Source: Cladosporium sp. IMV 00045
Taxonomy: Eukaryota; Ascomycota; Dothideomycetes; Cladosporiales; Cladosporiaceae
NCBI GenBank assembly: GCA_001931905.2
Contig: MSJI02000726.1
Span: 1 to 47,297 of the forward strand
Direction of reading: 5' to 3'
DNA: 47,297 bases
The position numbers and the translations under genes were made by a program. Below are positions 21,688 to 32,705 of the stretch, in pieces; positions within the stretch are counted from its first letter, which is position 1; each line of letters begins with the position of its first letter. The notes beneath the pieces were generated by a model. It saw only the letters and a program-made list of their open reading frames with translations, had not been told where the DNA came from and ran no database searches.

Positions 21688-22499
21688 ATGTCGACTATTA
21701 TGCGCACCCTGCGCAACTTGCGCAGCATTGGCCTCAAGGTATGGAGAAATTTGCGCGCGATTGAAGCCTTAGACACCGCTAACTCCTCCCCAGGACTTCG
21801 GCCACCAGATGCAGGTATGCACTTCCGACCACGACCGCTACGAGATGAAACCCTCACTAACACCGATGTGCGCGATATAGAACATCGGTATGATATGAGA
21901 AAGAAGCATGAAAGAAAGGGACGGAAACTGAGATCCTACAGGCGACACCAAGCGCGGTACTTTGATCGGCATGGACAGATTTGGCAACAAGTACTTTGAG
22001 AACTTGGAGGAGGAGCTGCCGCGTATGTTTGAGAACATGCTCTTGGGAATGGGAAAGGTGCTAAGTTATGACAGTCCGCACGAGATGGGTCGACTACGCG
22101 ACATCCTGGCCCGAATACGAGCCGTGAGTACATGGAGAATGATCGAGAGATGTGAGGAGTGTTTACTGACACGAGTGTGCAGATCGCAGATTGAGCCTGG
22201 ATGGTATGTTATACGGTCGCTCAATGATCTGGGAACTTCATCTAACACCCAACAAGGCACGCCTGGATGTCCTACATGGTCGACAAGTCGCCCGCCGAGG
22301 ACAAGCTCCTGCACCCCGGTGTCCGTCCGTGGGAGCCCAAGGAACACAAGCCCGTCCTCACTGCGTCGAGGAGCGCTTACAAGCCCTACAGCACGTATGT
22401 TTTGCGAGCAATTGCTTGTCAATATGATGCAGCCATTAACGCATCAATAGGGTTAAGAACAAGTACACTCCGTGGCAGCCCAAGTGCGCCCCTCGGTAA
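21688..22499 (+). CDS. NDUFA12: NADH:ubiquinone oxidoreductase (complex I) subunit NDUFA12/B17.2
   Basis: An accessory subunit of mitochondrial complex I, on the matrix arm near the hydrophilic/membrane junction. Eight exons give 138 residues: 21688-21738, 21794-21814, 21881-21887, 21942-22022, 22075-22123, 22183-22203, 22257-22394 and 22451-22499. All seven introns (52-66 nt) are GT-AG and keep frame. The translation shows the family core GHQMQNIGDTK, GTLIGMDRFGNKYFENLEEELP, TRWVDYA, IEPGWHAWMSYMVDK and YKPYST, ending in the usual APR. Exon 3 is only 7 nt and supplies the residues Asn-Ile and the first base of Gly in the conserved NIGD motif. The length matches the family (about 140). No single long frame exists here, so the gene is easily missed by simple ORF calling. 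Confidence 0.95.
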
Positions 22500-23545
22500 A
22501 GGGCTGCGCAAGATGGCGGATTGCCATAATCAGTGCCTAGATAGCACTTTTGAGGCGTTTGGGAACCTGCTTTGCTATGTAAATATTGTACGGTTCAATA
22601 CCTTGATTTTACGGCCCAGATTGCAATCGATGCTGCATTGTTGGTTTGCATCTTGTAACAGTAACTTGCTTGGGCAGTCGTGTTGTCTTGCAAAACACGG
22701 ACTTGTTCATTGTTTTACTGGCTGGTCACTCATATCAGGATTACTCTCATTGGGCGACATGGATCGCTTTAGCCAAGAGATGAAGCTTTGGGTGGATCTG
22801 CTCGCATGCAGCCTTGATGCGGAGATACAAAGGGGAGAGATGATAAGTTGTATTGCCGTGAAGCTCTTCAAGCAATATAGAGCGATTGGCAGAGCCATGT
22901 GAAATATGAGTAGAGCATTGAATGGAGCACATGGCAATCCCAGAAATTATCATACAATTACAGTATTCAAGTCAATCTCTCCGGCAGAAACATGGCATGA
23001 CGTCTGGAACGCCTCCGTAGCGGAAGATCTCATATCCTTCACCGTTTGGCGATTTCGAAGGAAAGCAGACTGGGACAAAGGGCATATAGCGATTGAGCGT
23101 CTATCCATGCCAATACAATACTTCTTGAAAGAAACAGGGCGACATATCTGTAGAAACACAGAGGACATGCAAATATATTTACCTTTTCTTGCTTACATAA
23201 GATCGACCTTGGGAAAGCATCTGAGGCTGGTGACGTTCGAGAGCGGCTATGTTATCCGAAGCGCTTTCTCACCGGCCAGCCCTGCAGAACATCTCTCTTA
23301 GCTGCAGCCTTTCTCACCTCCATCCTCCCCACCCACCACTCGCCTGGGACCAGTCTACATCTCTCGCCCTAGTCCATCTCTACCATCGCCTGCTGGATGT
23401 TGCGATAGTCCTCCGCGATCACCTGCGCGACGCTCGCTATCCACAGACATTAGGCGAGCCAATCGTCTCTACGGCACGCCACGAAGCCTGCCCAAACGCA
23501 CCTAGCCTCGCCTCGATCTCTATCCTGTAAATCGATACCGCTTTA
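22500..23545. other. Intergenic region between NDUFA12 and the ABCC gene
   Basis: No gene supported. Short frames on both strands lack recognisable domains. The last ~250 bases are C/T-rich and probably the promoter and leader of the ABC transporter. GGTTCAATACC at 22592-22602 resembles a tRNA B box, but no cloverleaf surrounds it. Confidence 0.5.
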
Positions 23546-26500
23546 ATGGTACAACAAACAGTCCTCTACGCCCCCACCGTCCCCGATTACTTCGCCTCGT
23601 ATCTCGCATCCAGTGTCGAGACATCGCAGCCACTATGCGGCAATGAGGAGGGATGGGGGCCTTTGAGCCCATACCGCTGGGACTTCACGCCATGCTTTTT
23701 GGATATCTGGATTGTTAGTGTGTCAGTTTGGGGTATTCTCGGAGGCTTGGGAGCAATCTGGTACCTCTACAAGAAATGCATCCCGCAGCCAGTCAAGAAG
23801 AACTGGCATTTCTACGCCAAGCTGGTTGTGATTGCCGGAATGATGGCCACGACCGCCGTGCAGGCTGCGCTGCAAGTTGAAAGATTCCCCTCGGTTTGGT
23901 TCAAGGATATTCGGTTCTGGACGACGATTGTGAACATCGTCAGTTTGGCTGTCATCTTCACGGTACAATACGTGGAACACTGGCGGTCAAGGACGCCCAA
24001 TGGCGTGGTCCTGCTCTACTGGCTGTTCTTGCTTGTCGCGTACGGGATCAAGCTACGCAGCTTCGTTGCTCAGAACATGTTCAAGACCAACACGCCTTAC
24101 TTCGCCGTGTTCTCCGTCAATGTTGGCCTTGCGGCGCTGGAGCTCGTCCTCGAATGGCTTGTGCCGAAGAAGGTATCCGACTACGATGCTCTTGGCGATG
24201 AGGACGAATGCCCGATCGAGTATGCAAACCTCTTCTCCGTTCTTACATTCTCTTGGATGACTCCAATGATGAAGTACGGATACAAAGAGTTCCTAACCCA
24301 AGATGATCTCTGGAATCTGCGCAAGCGTGACACCACACGAGCAACCGCTGGAGCCTTTGAAGAGGCGTGGGCGTATGAACTTGAAAAGAAGAAGCCGAGC
24401 TTGTGGTTTGCACTCTTCCGCTCGTTCGGTGGGCCTTACTTCCGAGGTGCTGTTATCAAGACCGGCTCGGATTGTCTGGCATTCGTTCAGCCTCAACTGC
24501 TTCGCTATCTCATTGCTTTTGTGGACTCATATCGTGCTGGCAAAGAGCCTCAGCCGCCTGCCAAAGGTGCCGCCATCGCGATTGCAATGTTCGCTGTCAG
24601 CGTTGGCCAGACTGCTTTCCTCCACCAGTACTTCCAGCGCGCTTTCGAGACGGGTATGCGTATCAAATCCGCGCTCACTGCCACGATTTATGGCAAGAGT
24701 ATGCGTCTCAGCAACGAGGGCCGTGCTACCAAGAGCACTGGTGACATTGTCAACTATATGGCGGTCGACACCCAGCGTCTTCAAGATCTTGCGCAATATG
24801 GCCAGCAGCTCTGGAGTGCGCCTTTCCAGATCACGCTGTGCATGATCTCGCTTTACCAACTCGTAGGCTTGTCTATGTTTGCCGGTGTTGGCGCGATGTT
24901 GGCTATGATCCCCATCAACGGCTTCATCGCACGAATTTCGAAGACTTTGCAGAAGAAGCAAATGAAAAACAAGGATGCCCGTACACGCTTGATGACTGAA
25001 ATCCTCAACAACATGAAATCAATCAAGCTTTATGCCTGGACCACCGCGTTCATGAACAAGTTGAACGTGATCCGCAACGATCGAGAGCTGCACACTTTGC
25101 GCAAGATTGGTGCTGTCACTGCCGTCGCCAACTTTACCTGGAGCACCACTCCCTTCTTCGTCAGTTGCAGCACCTTCGCGGTCTTCGTCGCAACGCAAGA
25201 CAAGCCGCTTAGCACCGATATTGTCTTCCCAGCACTTACTCTGTTCAACCTGCTTACCTTCCCGCTCGCTGTCCTCCCAATGGTCATTACTGCCATCATC
25301 GAGGCCTCTGTTGCTGTCGGTAGATTGCAAGACTTCTTCATGGCGGACGAGCTGCAACCTGACGCAGTGCTGCACAGTGACACTGTCGAGACTGGCGAGG
25401 AATCTGTTCGTATTCGAGACGCGACCTTTACTTGGAACAGGGATGGCGACCGCAACGCACTGACTGATATAAACTTCTCCGCTCACAAGGGTGAACTCTC
25501 TTGTATTGTCGGACGTGTTGGCGCTGGCAAGAGTAGTTTCCTCGGCACTATGCTTGGCGACCTCTACAAAATCAAGGGCGAGGTTGTCATGCGTGGTAAG
25601 ACTGCGTACGTGGCCCAGAGTCCATGGGTCATGAATGCAAGCGTCCGTGAGAACATCGTATTCGGTTACCGATGGGACCCAGCCTTTTACGAGCGTACTG
25701 TCAAGGCTTGTGCACTCAGGGAAGATTTCGCAAGTCTGCCAGACGGCGATCAGACAGAGGTTGGTGAGCGCGGCATCAGTTTGTCTGGTGGGCAAAAGGC
25801 TCGCCTCACACTTGCCAGAGCTGTCTATGCCCGCGCTGACATCTACCTACTGGACGATGTGTTGAGCGCTGTCGACCAACATGTCGGGCGCCACCTGATC
25901 GACAACGTTCTGGGCCCTAAGGGTCTGCTCGCCGGCAAAACCAGGATTCTCGCCACGAACTCTATCCCTGTCCTCATGGAAGCTCACTTCGTTGTACTTC
26001 TTCGCGATGGTCAAGTCATTGAACGTGGTACCTATGAGCAACTGATCGCTATGAAGGGCGAGATTGCCCAGCTCATCAAGACGGCGAACAACGAGGAAGA
26101 ATCGCCAGACGACACTCAGCTCTCCAATTCCGATTCTCGTTCAGACGCCGATACCATGTACGGTCAGGATGACCCGGACGGTCCTTTGGAGGCTGAGGAA
26201 GCTCAAGAAGGACTGACGCAGCTCGCACCCATTAAGGCTTCTGGACGTGGCCCGCCGATGAGGAAAACGAGCGACCTCACATTGCGTAGAGCCAGCACTG
26301 CGTCGTTCCGTGGTCCCCGTGGAAAGATGACCGACGAGGAAGAAAATAAGGTGCGTTTACTCCCCCATCCAATCAAGCCATGCGCGGAAAGCATGGATAG
26401 GACACTTGACGTGGCCCACATCTGCACCTAACGGTGTTCGCCTATGAGCGATATGTACTAACTTTCGCAAAAGGGAGCTCTCAAGTCGAAGCAGACCAAA

Positions 26501-29213
26501 GAATTCTCCGAACAAGGAAAGGTCAAATGGGATGTCTACTCCGAGTATGCAAAGACAAGCAACCTGGCTGCCGTCGCCGTATACCTGGTCATGCTATTGG
26601 GAGCGCAATCGGCGCAGATTGGTAAGTTACGGATCGGATACTTCCCCCGCTGCCAACGCATCAATCAGTATTCATGTTTGCATGCGTTCGCAGATCTGGT
26701 GGATAGAGAATCGTGCCGTGTTGCATATGCGAAGTGAGATTGTAAAATCCGAGATATGGTACGCTAACCTGGGTGTATGCAGGCGGAAGCGTGTGGCTCA
26801 AGAACTGGTCAGAGGCCAACGGCAAAGCCGGCAGCAATCCTCACGTTGGCAAATACATTGGCATTTACTTTGCCTTTGGCATTGGTAATGCAGCGCTCGT
26901 CGTCCTGCAGACATTGATCTTGTGGATCTTCTGTTCCATCGAGGTGAGATTATTCCTCCCCGTGCTCAGCTTCCTTTGCTATGCAACTCCGCGGGTGTCC
27001 TACGCACTAGATGCTAGGCGCTCGCTTATGTGCATGACGAGGACCCGGCATCTACTCGCATGGACCAGGGGCGAAGGATGCTTGGCGAATCTGGCACTGA
27101 CTCGTGGACGTAGGCTTCTCGGAAACTGCACGAGAGAATGGCGTACGCCATCTTCCGGAGCCCAATGAGCTTCTTCGAGACGACGCCGAGTGGCCGCATC
27201 TTGAATCGATTCTCAAGGTATGTACGGCCCTTCAATTCTGCCCGATTGGAACTCAATCACTCGGGAATCTTCGTTTGTCGGCGTGCCCGTTGAGCAAATC
27301 GACACTAAACAATCGCTGCGCTTGACAACGGACTCAACCCCGTAATCCTCAAGTCGTTACGATGCGCATTTCGATATGATGACACGGATGGAAAGTAGCT
27401 GACAAGTCTTTCTAGTGATGTCTACCGAATCGATGAAGTGTTGGCGTAAGTTATCATCTGAGACGCGACCCAAGCACTACCCTACTAACATAGAAATCCA
27501 GACGAACCTTCAACATGCTGTTTGTCAACGCCGCCAGAGGTAAGTTCCCGCTCTTTTAATGAAAGGATCAATCCTACCAAGAAATCCGTCACGATCCTGC
27601 GATCATACGTCTGATCGAAGGAGCATTCAGACACGGAGAGGGTCGTGCATCAGACCATTTCGATCCTTCGCCGCTTACTTGACACATCCGCTAACGACGC
27701 CGCAGCAATTTTCACATTGGTCGTCATTTCCTATACGACACCGGTCTTCATCGCCCTGATCTTCCCATTGGGTGCCTTGTACTTGTGGATTCAACGCTAT
27801 TACCTCCGGACTTCCCGCGAACTCAAGCGTTTGGATAGCATTAGCCGCAGCCCCATTTACGCCCACTTCCAAGAATCGCTAAGTGGTGGGTCTGCATTCC
27901 CTTCGAATTGCAAGTTCTTTCGCTAACACTTTTGCAGTAAAACTCCCGCGCCTTTCAACGTAGAATCATGCATGGCCAAAGTACTGACGTCTCTTGACTG
28001 GATTTAGGGCATTAGCACCATCCGTGCTTATCACCAGCAGAAGCGTTTTGGACTAGAAAACGAGTGGAGGGTTGACGCCAACTTGCGCGCCTACTTCCCT
28101 TCGATCAATGCGAACAGATGGCTCGCGGTGCGTCTGGAGTTCCTTGGCTCCGTCATCATCCTTGCCGCGGCTAGTTTCGCAATTATCGCGGTGTCATCTG
28201 GAAGCCCTCTCGGCGCTGGTGCTGTCGGTCTGGCAATGAGCTATGCTCTGCAAATCACGCAATCTCTCAACTGGATCGTCAGACAGACTGTGGAAGTCGA
28301 AACGAACATCGTGTCCGTCGAGCGAGTCCTGGAATACGCCAGACTACCGAGCGAAGCACCCGAGATCATCTCCAAGCATAGGCCGCCGGTCTCTTGGCCC
28401 CCGAAGGGTGCGGTTAGCTTCAACGGCTACAGCACCCGCTACCGTGAGGGTCTGGACCTTGTGTTGAAGAACATCAGCCTTGACATCAAGAGCCACGAGA
28501 AAATCGGTGTTGTTGGCCGCACCGGTGCTGGTAAGAGCTCGTTGACACTTGCGCTCTTCCGACTGATTGAGCCCGCATCTGGCGATGTAACCATCGATGG
28601 CCTGAGCACAAGCTCCATAGGGCTGCTTGATCTGAGACGACGGCTCGCTATCATTCCGCAAGACGCCGCTCTCTTCGAGGGCACTGTGCGTGACAATCTC
28701 GATCCTGGACACGTTCATGATGATACCGAGCTATGGAGCGTGCTCGATCACGCCCGTCTGCGTGATCATGTCGCTACAATGCCTGGCCAACTCGATGCTC
28801 AGATCAATGAGGGTGGATCCAACTTGTCGCAAGGTCAAAGACAGCTGGTGTCACTTGCGCGTGCACTGTTGACTCCCAGCAACATCTTGGTTCTGGACGA
28901 AGCGACAGCTGCCGTTGACGTCGAGACCGACGCCATGCTGCAGACCACTCTGCGGAGCAACATGTTCAAGGATCGAACCATCATTACAAGTAAGTCTCTC
29001 GCACTCGCTCAGCTGCATGCAAAGTATCCCTGCTGACAACCTGGCACAGTCGCACACCGCATCAACACTATCGTCGACAGCGACCGTATCATCGTTCTTG
29101 ACAAGGGTGAGGTCAAGGAGTTCGACACACCGCAGGAGCTCGTCAAGAAGAAGGGCCTCTTCTATGAGCTCGTGCGTGAATCCGGGCTGCTGGGCTCAAT
29201 CGAAAGCCAGTAA
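23546..29213 (+). CDS. Full-length ABCC (MRP/Ycf1-like) transporter
   Basis: Probable vacuolar exporter of glutathione conjugates, metals or organic anions (family role). Exons: 23546-26350, 26474-26621, 26783-26943, 27114-27217, 27416-27445, 27502-27539, 27706-27884, 28008-28989 and 29050-29213, giving 1536 residues (yeast Ycf1: 1515). The order is TMD0 of about five helices (residues ~1-190), TMD1, NBD1 (Walker [10 protein letters not shown] ~656; LSGGQ ~746; Walker [12 protein letters not shown] ~768), an acidic/Ser linker, TMD2 and NBD2 (GRTGAGKSS ~1325; LSQGQ ~1429; [12 protein letters not shown]). NBD1 has Asp where the catalytic Glu normally stands, as is typical of ABCC. Several introns (123-198 nt) are far longer than others here. 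The 27885-28007 intron keeps frame only as a twin intron. Precise substrate is unknown. Confidence 0.93.
27885..28007 (+). other. Candidate spliceosomal twin intron (stwintron, [D1,2] type)
   Basis: A single GT-AG intron cannot join exon 7 (frame ending ...CTA AGT) to exon 8 (GGC ATT AGC) without shifting frame: the only acceptor is at 28007 and no phase-0 donor exists. An internal intron at 27886-27937 (GTGGGT...GCTAACA...TTTTGCAG, 52 nt) fits. Its removal places G27885 next to TAAAAC at 27938 and creates a new donor, GTAAAA. The resulting 71-nt outer intron (branch TACTGAC, acceptor TTTAG) then splices AGT to GGC. The product reads [12 protein letters not shown], the conserved ABCC sequence. 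Confidence 0.7.
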
Positions 29214-32200
29214 GCCTCGGCACTAGACTTCGCATCCTTGTCGTTGGTACGGTCGTCTGTACCTATTAGAACAACACAATGTTGAAAATATTAGACTGCT
29301 CTTGTACTTTGATCTCTTCACATGCTCCGGCTTTCCTTTCCGATTTTCGTGCTCAACTTGTGCAACACTGCCTAGAGCAGAAGAACTTGTCAGTGGCGCG
29401 TGACAGTTCGAGAAAGCAATCCCACATTCCCACTCCCACGTTGTGTCATCTGCTGTGCATGCACGCAATATAGCATCTGCCCGATCTCAGCATGAACGCG
29501 AACACACCCCCTCATCAAATCCGCTCCAGTCCCTCTGCGGGTCTGAGGGTGTGCAACGTACTACTTCGACTCCCTGCAGGCCGAGATGGTCAACGAAATG
29601 CGGTGAGTCTCCGTGGCTGTCAGGTCTTGAGACGCATCACGCGGTTCTTTGCGCTCTTGGCAAACTGCTATTGCGCATGAACCCACGTACTTTTGAGGCT
29701 GCACAGCGCTGTGGTGCAGAGCAGGGAGCGAGCCGCACGGCAGGAAAGGGAAGAGGAGCGACGAGTCGTCCGGCCCGTGCCTGGCTATAGTTCGCCGAGT
29801 CGCCCGGCCCATGCGGGTGAGAATGCGATGGCGTGCCATCAGCGTCGGGCCTGGCTGTAAGGCAGGGGTGCTTAGACAGGCGCCTGGGTTTCTGGTGGCA
29901 CTCATCCACTGGACGTTGCAGGCTGGTCCGGCTGCAGCTCTTGCTCTTCCGCAGACTGCTGTGCGACTGCGCTACGGTACGCCATACTGGCTGTCATGCA
30001 ATTCCCACCCATGCTGCCAGATGCGAGTGTGAGAATTCGGTCGCCGTGGGATGGAAAGGTTGGGGGATCGTGAGATGAACAGACTCGATCTCACCCGGTC
30101 GCCCTCCCCAGTGCGTACCGTCGATGTCGATAGTATTGCTATCTCCATCATCTGGATCGCACGGGATGTTTGCCCCTTCAGGCAGGCGGACGGTGGTACA
30201 GCGCCTTATACAAGGAGACTATTGGATTAGCGGGCGCGGGCGATGCCTTTCTTCCTGCCCTGTGCCCCCTGCCCTGCGAAAATTCCCCCATTGCCTTACA
30301 ATCCGCTGATCTTTAGCCTTTCATCCCGAATGGACCCCACTACAACGGCCACACCTTGGCCAAACTTCCGACTAGGACTGCGCGAGTACAGAAGTAGTGA
30401 TCACTGATCATGCTACTACTACACTGACTACGACGCTCGCGGTAGGAGATAGCCGAACCGGTGAAGACGTTTCATACCCGATGGTGACGACTGCAGAGCC
30501 GCAAGTCTTGTTTCCTTTCCTCTTGTTCTTCGATACTCTAACTGACTGGCCTGGAGGTCGTTGGTCTGAGCGACGGGGGGCGTGCAACCTGACCCATCTC
30601 CTCAACGACATGATTCTTCTGCGAACGGCCGTCCGCAGTGCGACTGCATTCCGACTCAATAATGATCACGATATGATACAGCGACTACTGACAATCCACC
30701 ATGAAACGAGCCATGCAATGCGTCGGCGCATGTTCCCCGTGATGAAGGCCCAGGAAGTCGGCGGGACGCCATTGCATGAACGGGTGGCGTGCCGTGCATT
30801 CCTGACGACTGCTGGCAGCTGTTTTCTGGTGCAGTGGCTCCAGAGTGGGCGGCCATGTGGGGGTCCAATACCGCTTGTGGTGTCCAGTCCACGATGCCAT
30901 ACACCACGACGATGCCGCTCAGACCTGACGCACGTGTCTTCTGGATGCGCTTCGTCGAAAGCGGTAGGACTACTGTCCAACCCGCGCAGCACTTTGATAG
31001 TTCAGGCGAGTGGTGAGAGACGGGGCTTCGCTTATCTTCTGTAGGGCCGTCTTCAGAGGAATCCTCATCTTACGAAGCTCTCGCAATCACGATAGGCGAG
31101 GTGTAGGACGGGTCTCTCGTCTCCCTACGAACGTGCTGCAGCTCGGACGAACAACGACGATGCGGGTTATACCAGATCGAAAGACCTGTCGTCACGTCCC
31201 CTTCTGCAAAAGTAGGCTTGGTCGATTCAGTCGTCAAACGGTGGGCGATCGGCACAACTACTCCCCGTTTGCAGATCCTATTATGTACATGATCTGGCCA
31301 TGACAACGATGGCCGTGCCTCTCGATGATTAAGTGCGGCTTTCCGGGACCGACTCATCCTTTCGATCCTTGCGCTCAAGCATCCTGCCTCACTTGCATCC
31401 ACTTGCCCAACTGGGGTCATGATGGGGCCTACGGACCGCTAAACACAACGTTTCCCCCCGTTGTCCCGTCCGTTCACACCCTGCAAGTGGACTCACATCG
31501 CAAGCTCGCCCCAAGGGCCGCTAGTCATGGGTGTGCTTCGAAGCATGTTGCTCCTCACGGCGCCTCTACGCTGCCTCTGCAACAACAGCCAGTAGACAGG
31601 CCTCGTCAGGCGCCACTGAGCCCGCCTGGCTGCAGTACTGACAGACTGCCGGGGCCGAGCGCGCCATCTCCAACGGTGTGCATCTGTCCATTCCCAGGTT
31701 CTACTTCGGCCCACCTCGCCATCGCGCCGCTCCCAGGGTTCGTAGTCAGCCAGCTCACTACTGCTTGACCCAGTCGCCGGGACTGCGCAAACGGTGCATC
31801 GTGTGACGTCCGCAAAGGTCTGTAGGTAACGAAAAGGACCCTGTTGCTCTTCGCTGCATCTTCTAGTCCACCCAACATCCAGGTACAGTAGTAAGGGAGG
31901 TCGCCGCAATGCCACACAACTCGTCACGGCAGTAGTGACCCAAAGGTATGGGAGCCGTCGACGGCTTCGACTGCTCTGCTGCGAGAGCGCTACAGGGCCT
32001 AGTCCGGCACGCCAGGGGACTGGCCCAGAGCATCTCATTTATGGCCTGGAGTCCTCCCTCCAATTCTCCGCGTGGCACTGATCTCTGCCTTTCATCATCA
32101 TCAAGTCTCCAGTCTTGCTGCTTGCTCATTCGCTTTTGCCTTGTTCCCAAAAAAGCTGCCTCTGGACTTTGCAGGCCTGTGTGCAGCTAAGAGTGCGTTT

Positions 32201-32705
32201 CCCCATAGCTAACACTCACGCTACGGCCCAAAAGCCAATCGTGACCCTTTCCATCGACCCGCAACAACCACCGCTCCCCCCACCGCTTGCTGCTGCGTCT
32301 CTTTCACTTGCACCGCCTTATCACATGAGGTAACGGTTCGTGGGCATGCCCGGTTCTGGACGCAACCTGGATCTGTCTTGAACGCGAGTGTTGCTCACCG
32401 ACATCCATCAGTCGGCTTTCGATCGCTGTGACTGTTCTGGTTCCAGTCGTCGGAGTTCCCACCGTGTCGATACTGGGTAGGTGTTGGTCTCGAGAAAGTC
32501 GTTTCATTCCATCTAACACGTGCCATAGACATCAACATCTTGGCCTCCAGTGTACCGTCAGAAAGCCCGCCACCACTGATCCAAGATACTTGCGTTGTCC
32601 CGTCTCATCATGGCGATGGGGCCTTCGCCGTGTCGTCGCAAAGTCAGGAGCCCAGGCGAACTTGCGAGGCAGCAAGGGCCTGAATGTAGCTCTCGGCCGT
32701 CAACG
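29214..32705. other. 3.5-kb region without a supported gene
   Basis: Frames up to ~215 codons occur (for example 30397-31044, GTG-initiated), but none shows a domain, a plausible ATG start with leader, or splice partners. The composition is mixed, with low-complexity C-rich stretches near 32240-32310. The region likely contains a long promoter or 5' UTR for the downstream DUF2841-type gene, or a non-coding RNA. No repeats or transposon ends were found by eye. Confidence 0.5.

Noticed and set aside
22592..22602. tRNA B-box-like GGTTCAATACC
   Set aside because: No A box or cloverleaf arms at the proper distance.
25019..25795. 258-codon antisense frame in the first ABCC gene
   Set aside because: Antisense of NBD1 and the adjoining membrane domain; codon-bias shadow.
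27886..28007. Plain single intron in the ABCC gene
   Set aside because: Joining 27885 to 28008 shifts the frame and destroys NBD2; the twin-intron reading keeps it.
30397..31044. 215-codon plus-strand frame
   Set aside because: Begins with GTG, has no domain and no conserved pattern; left as non-coding.
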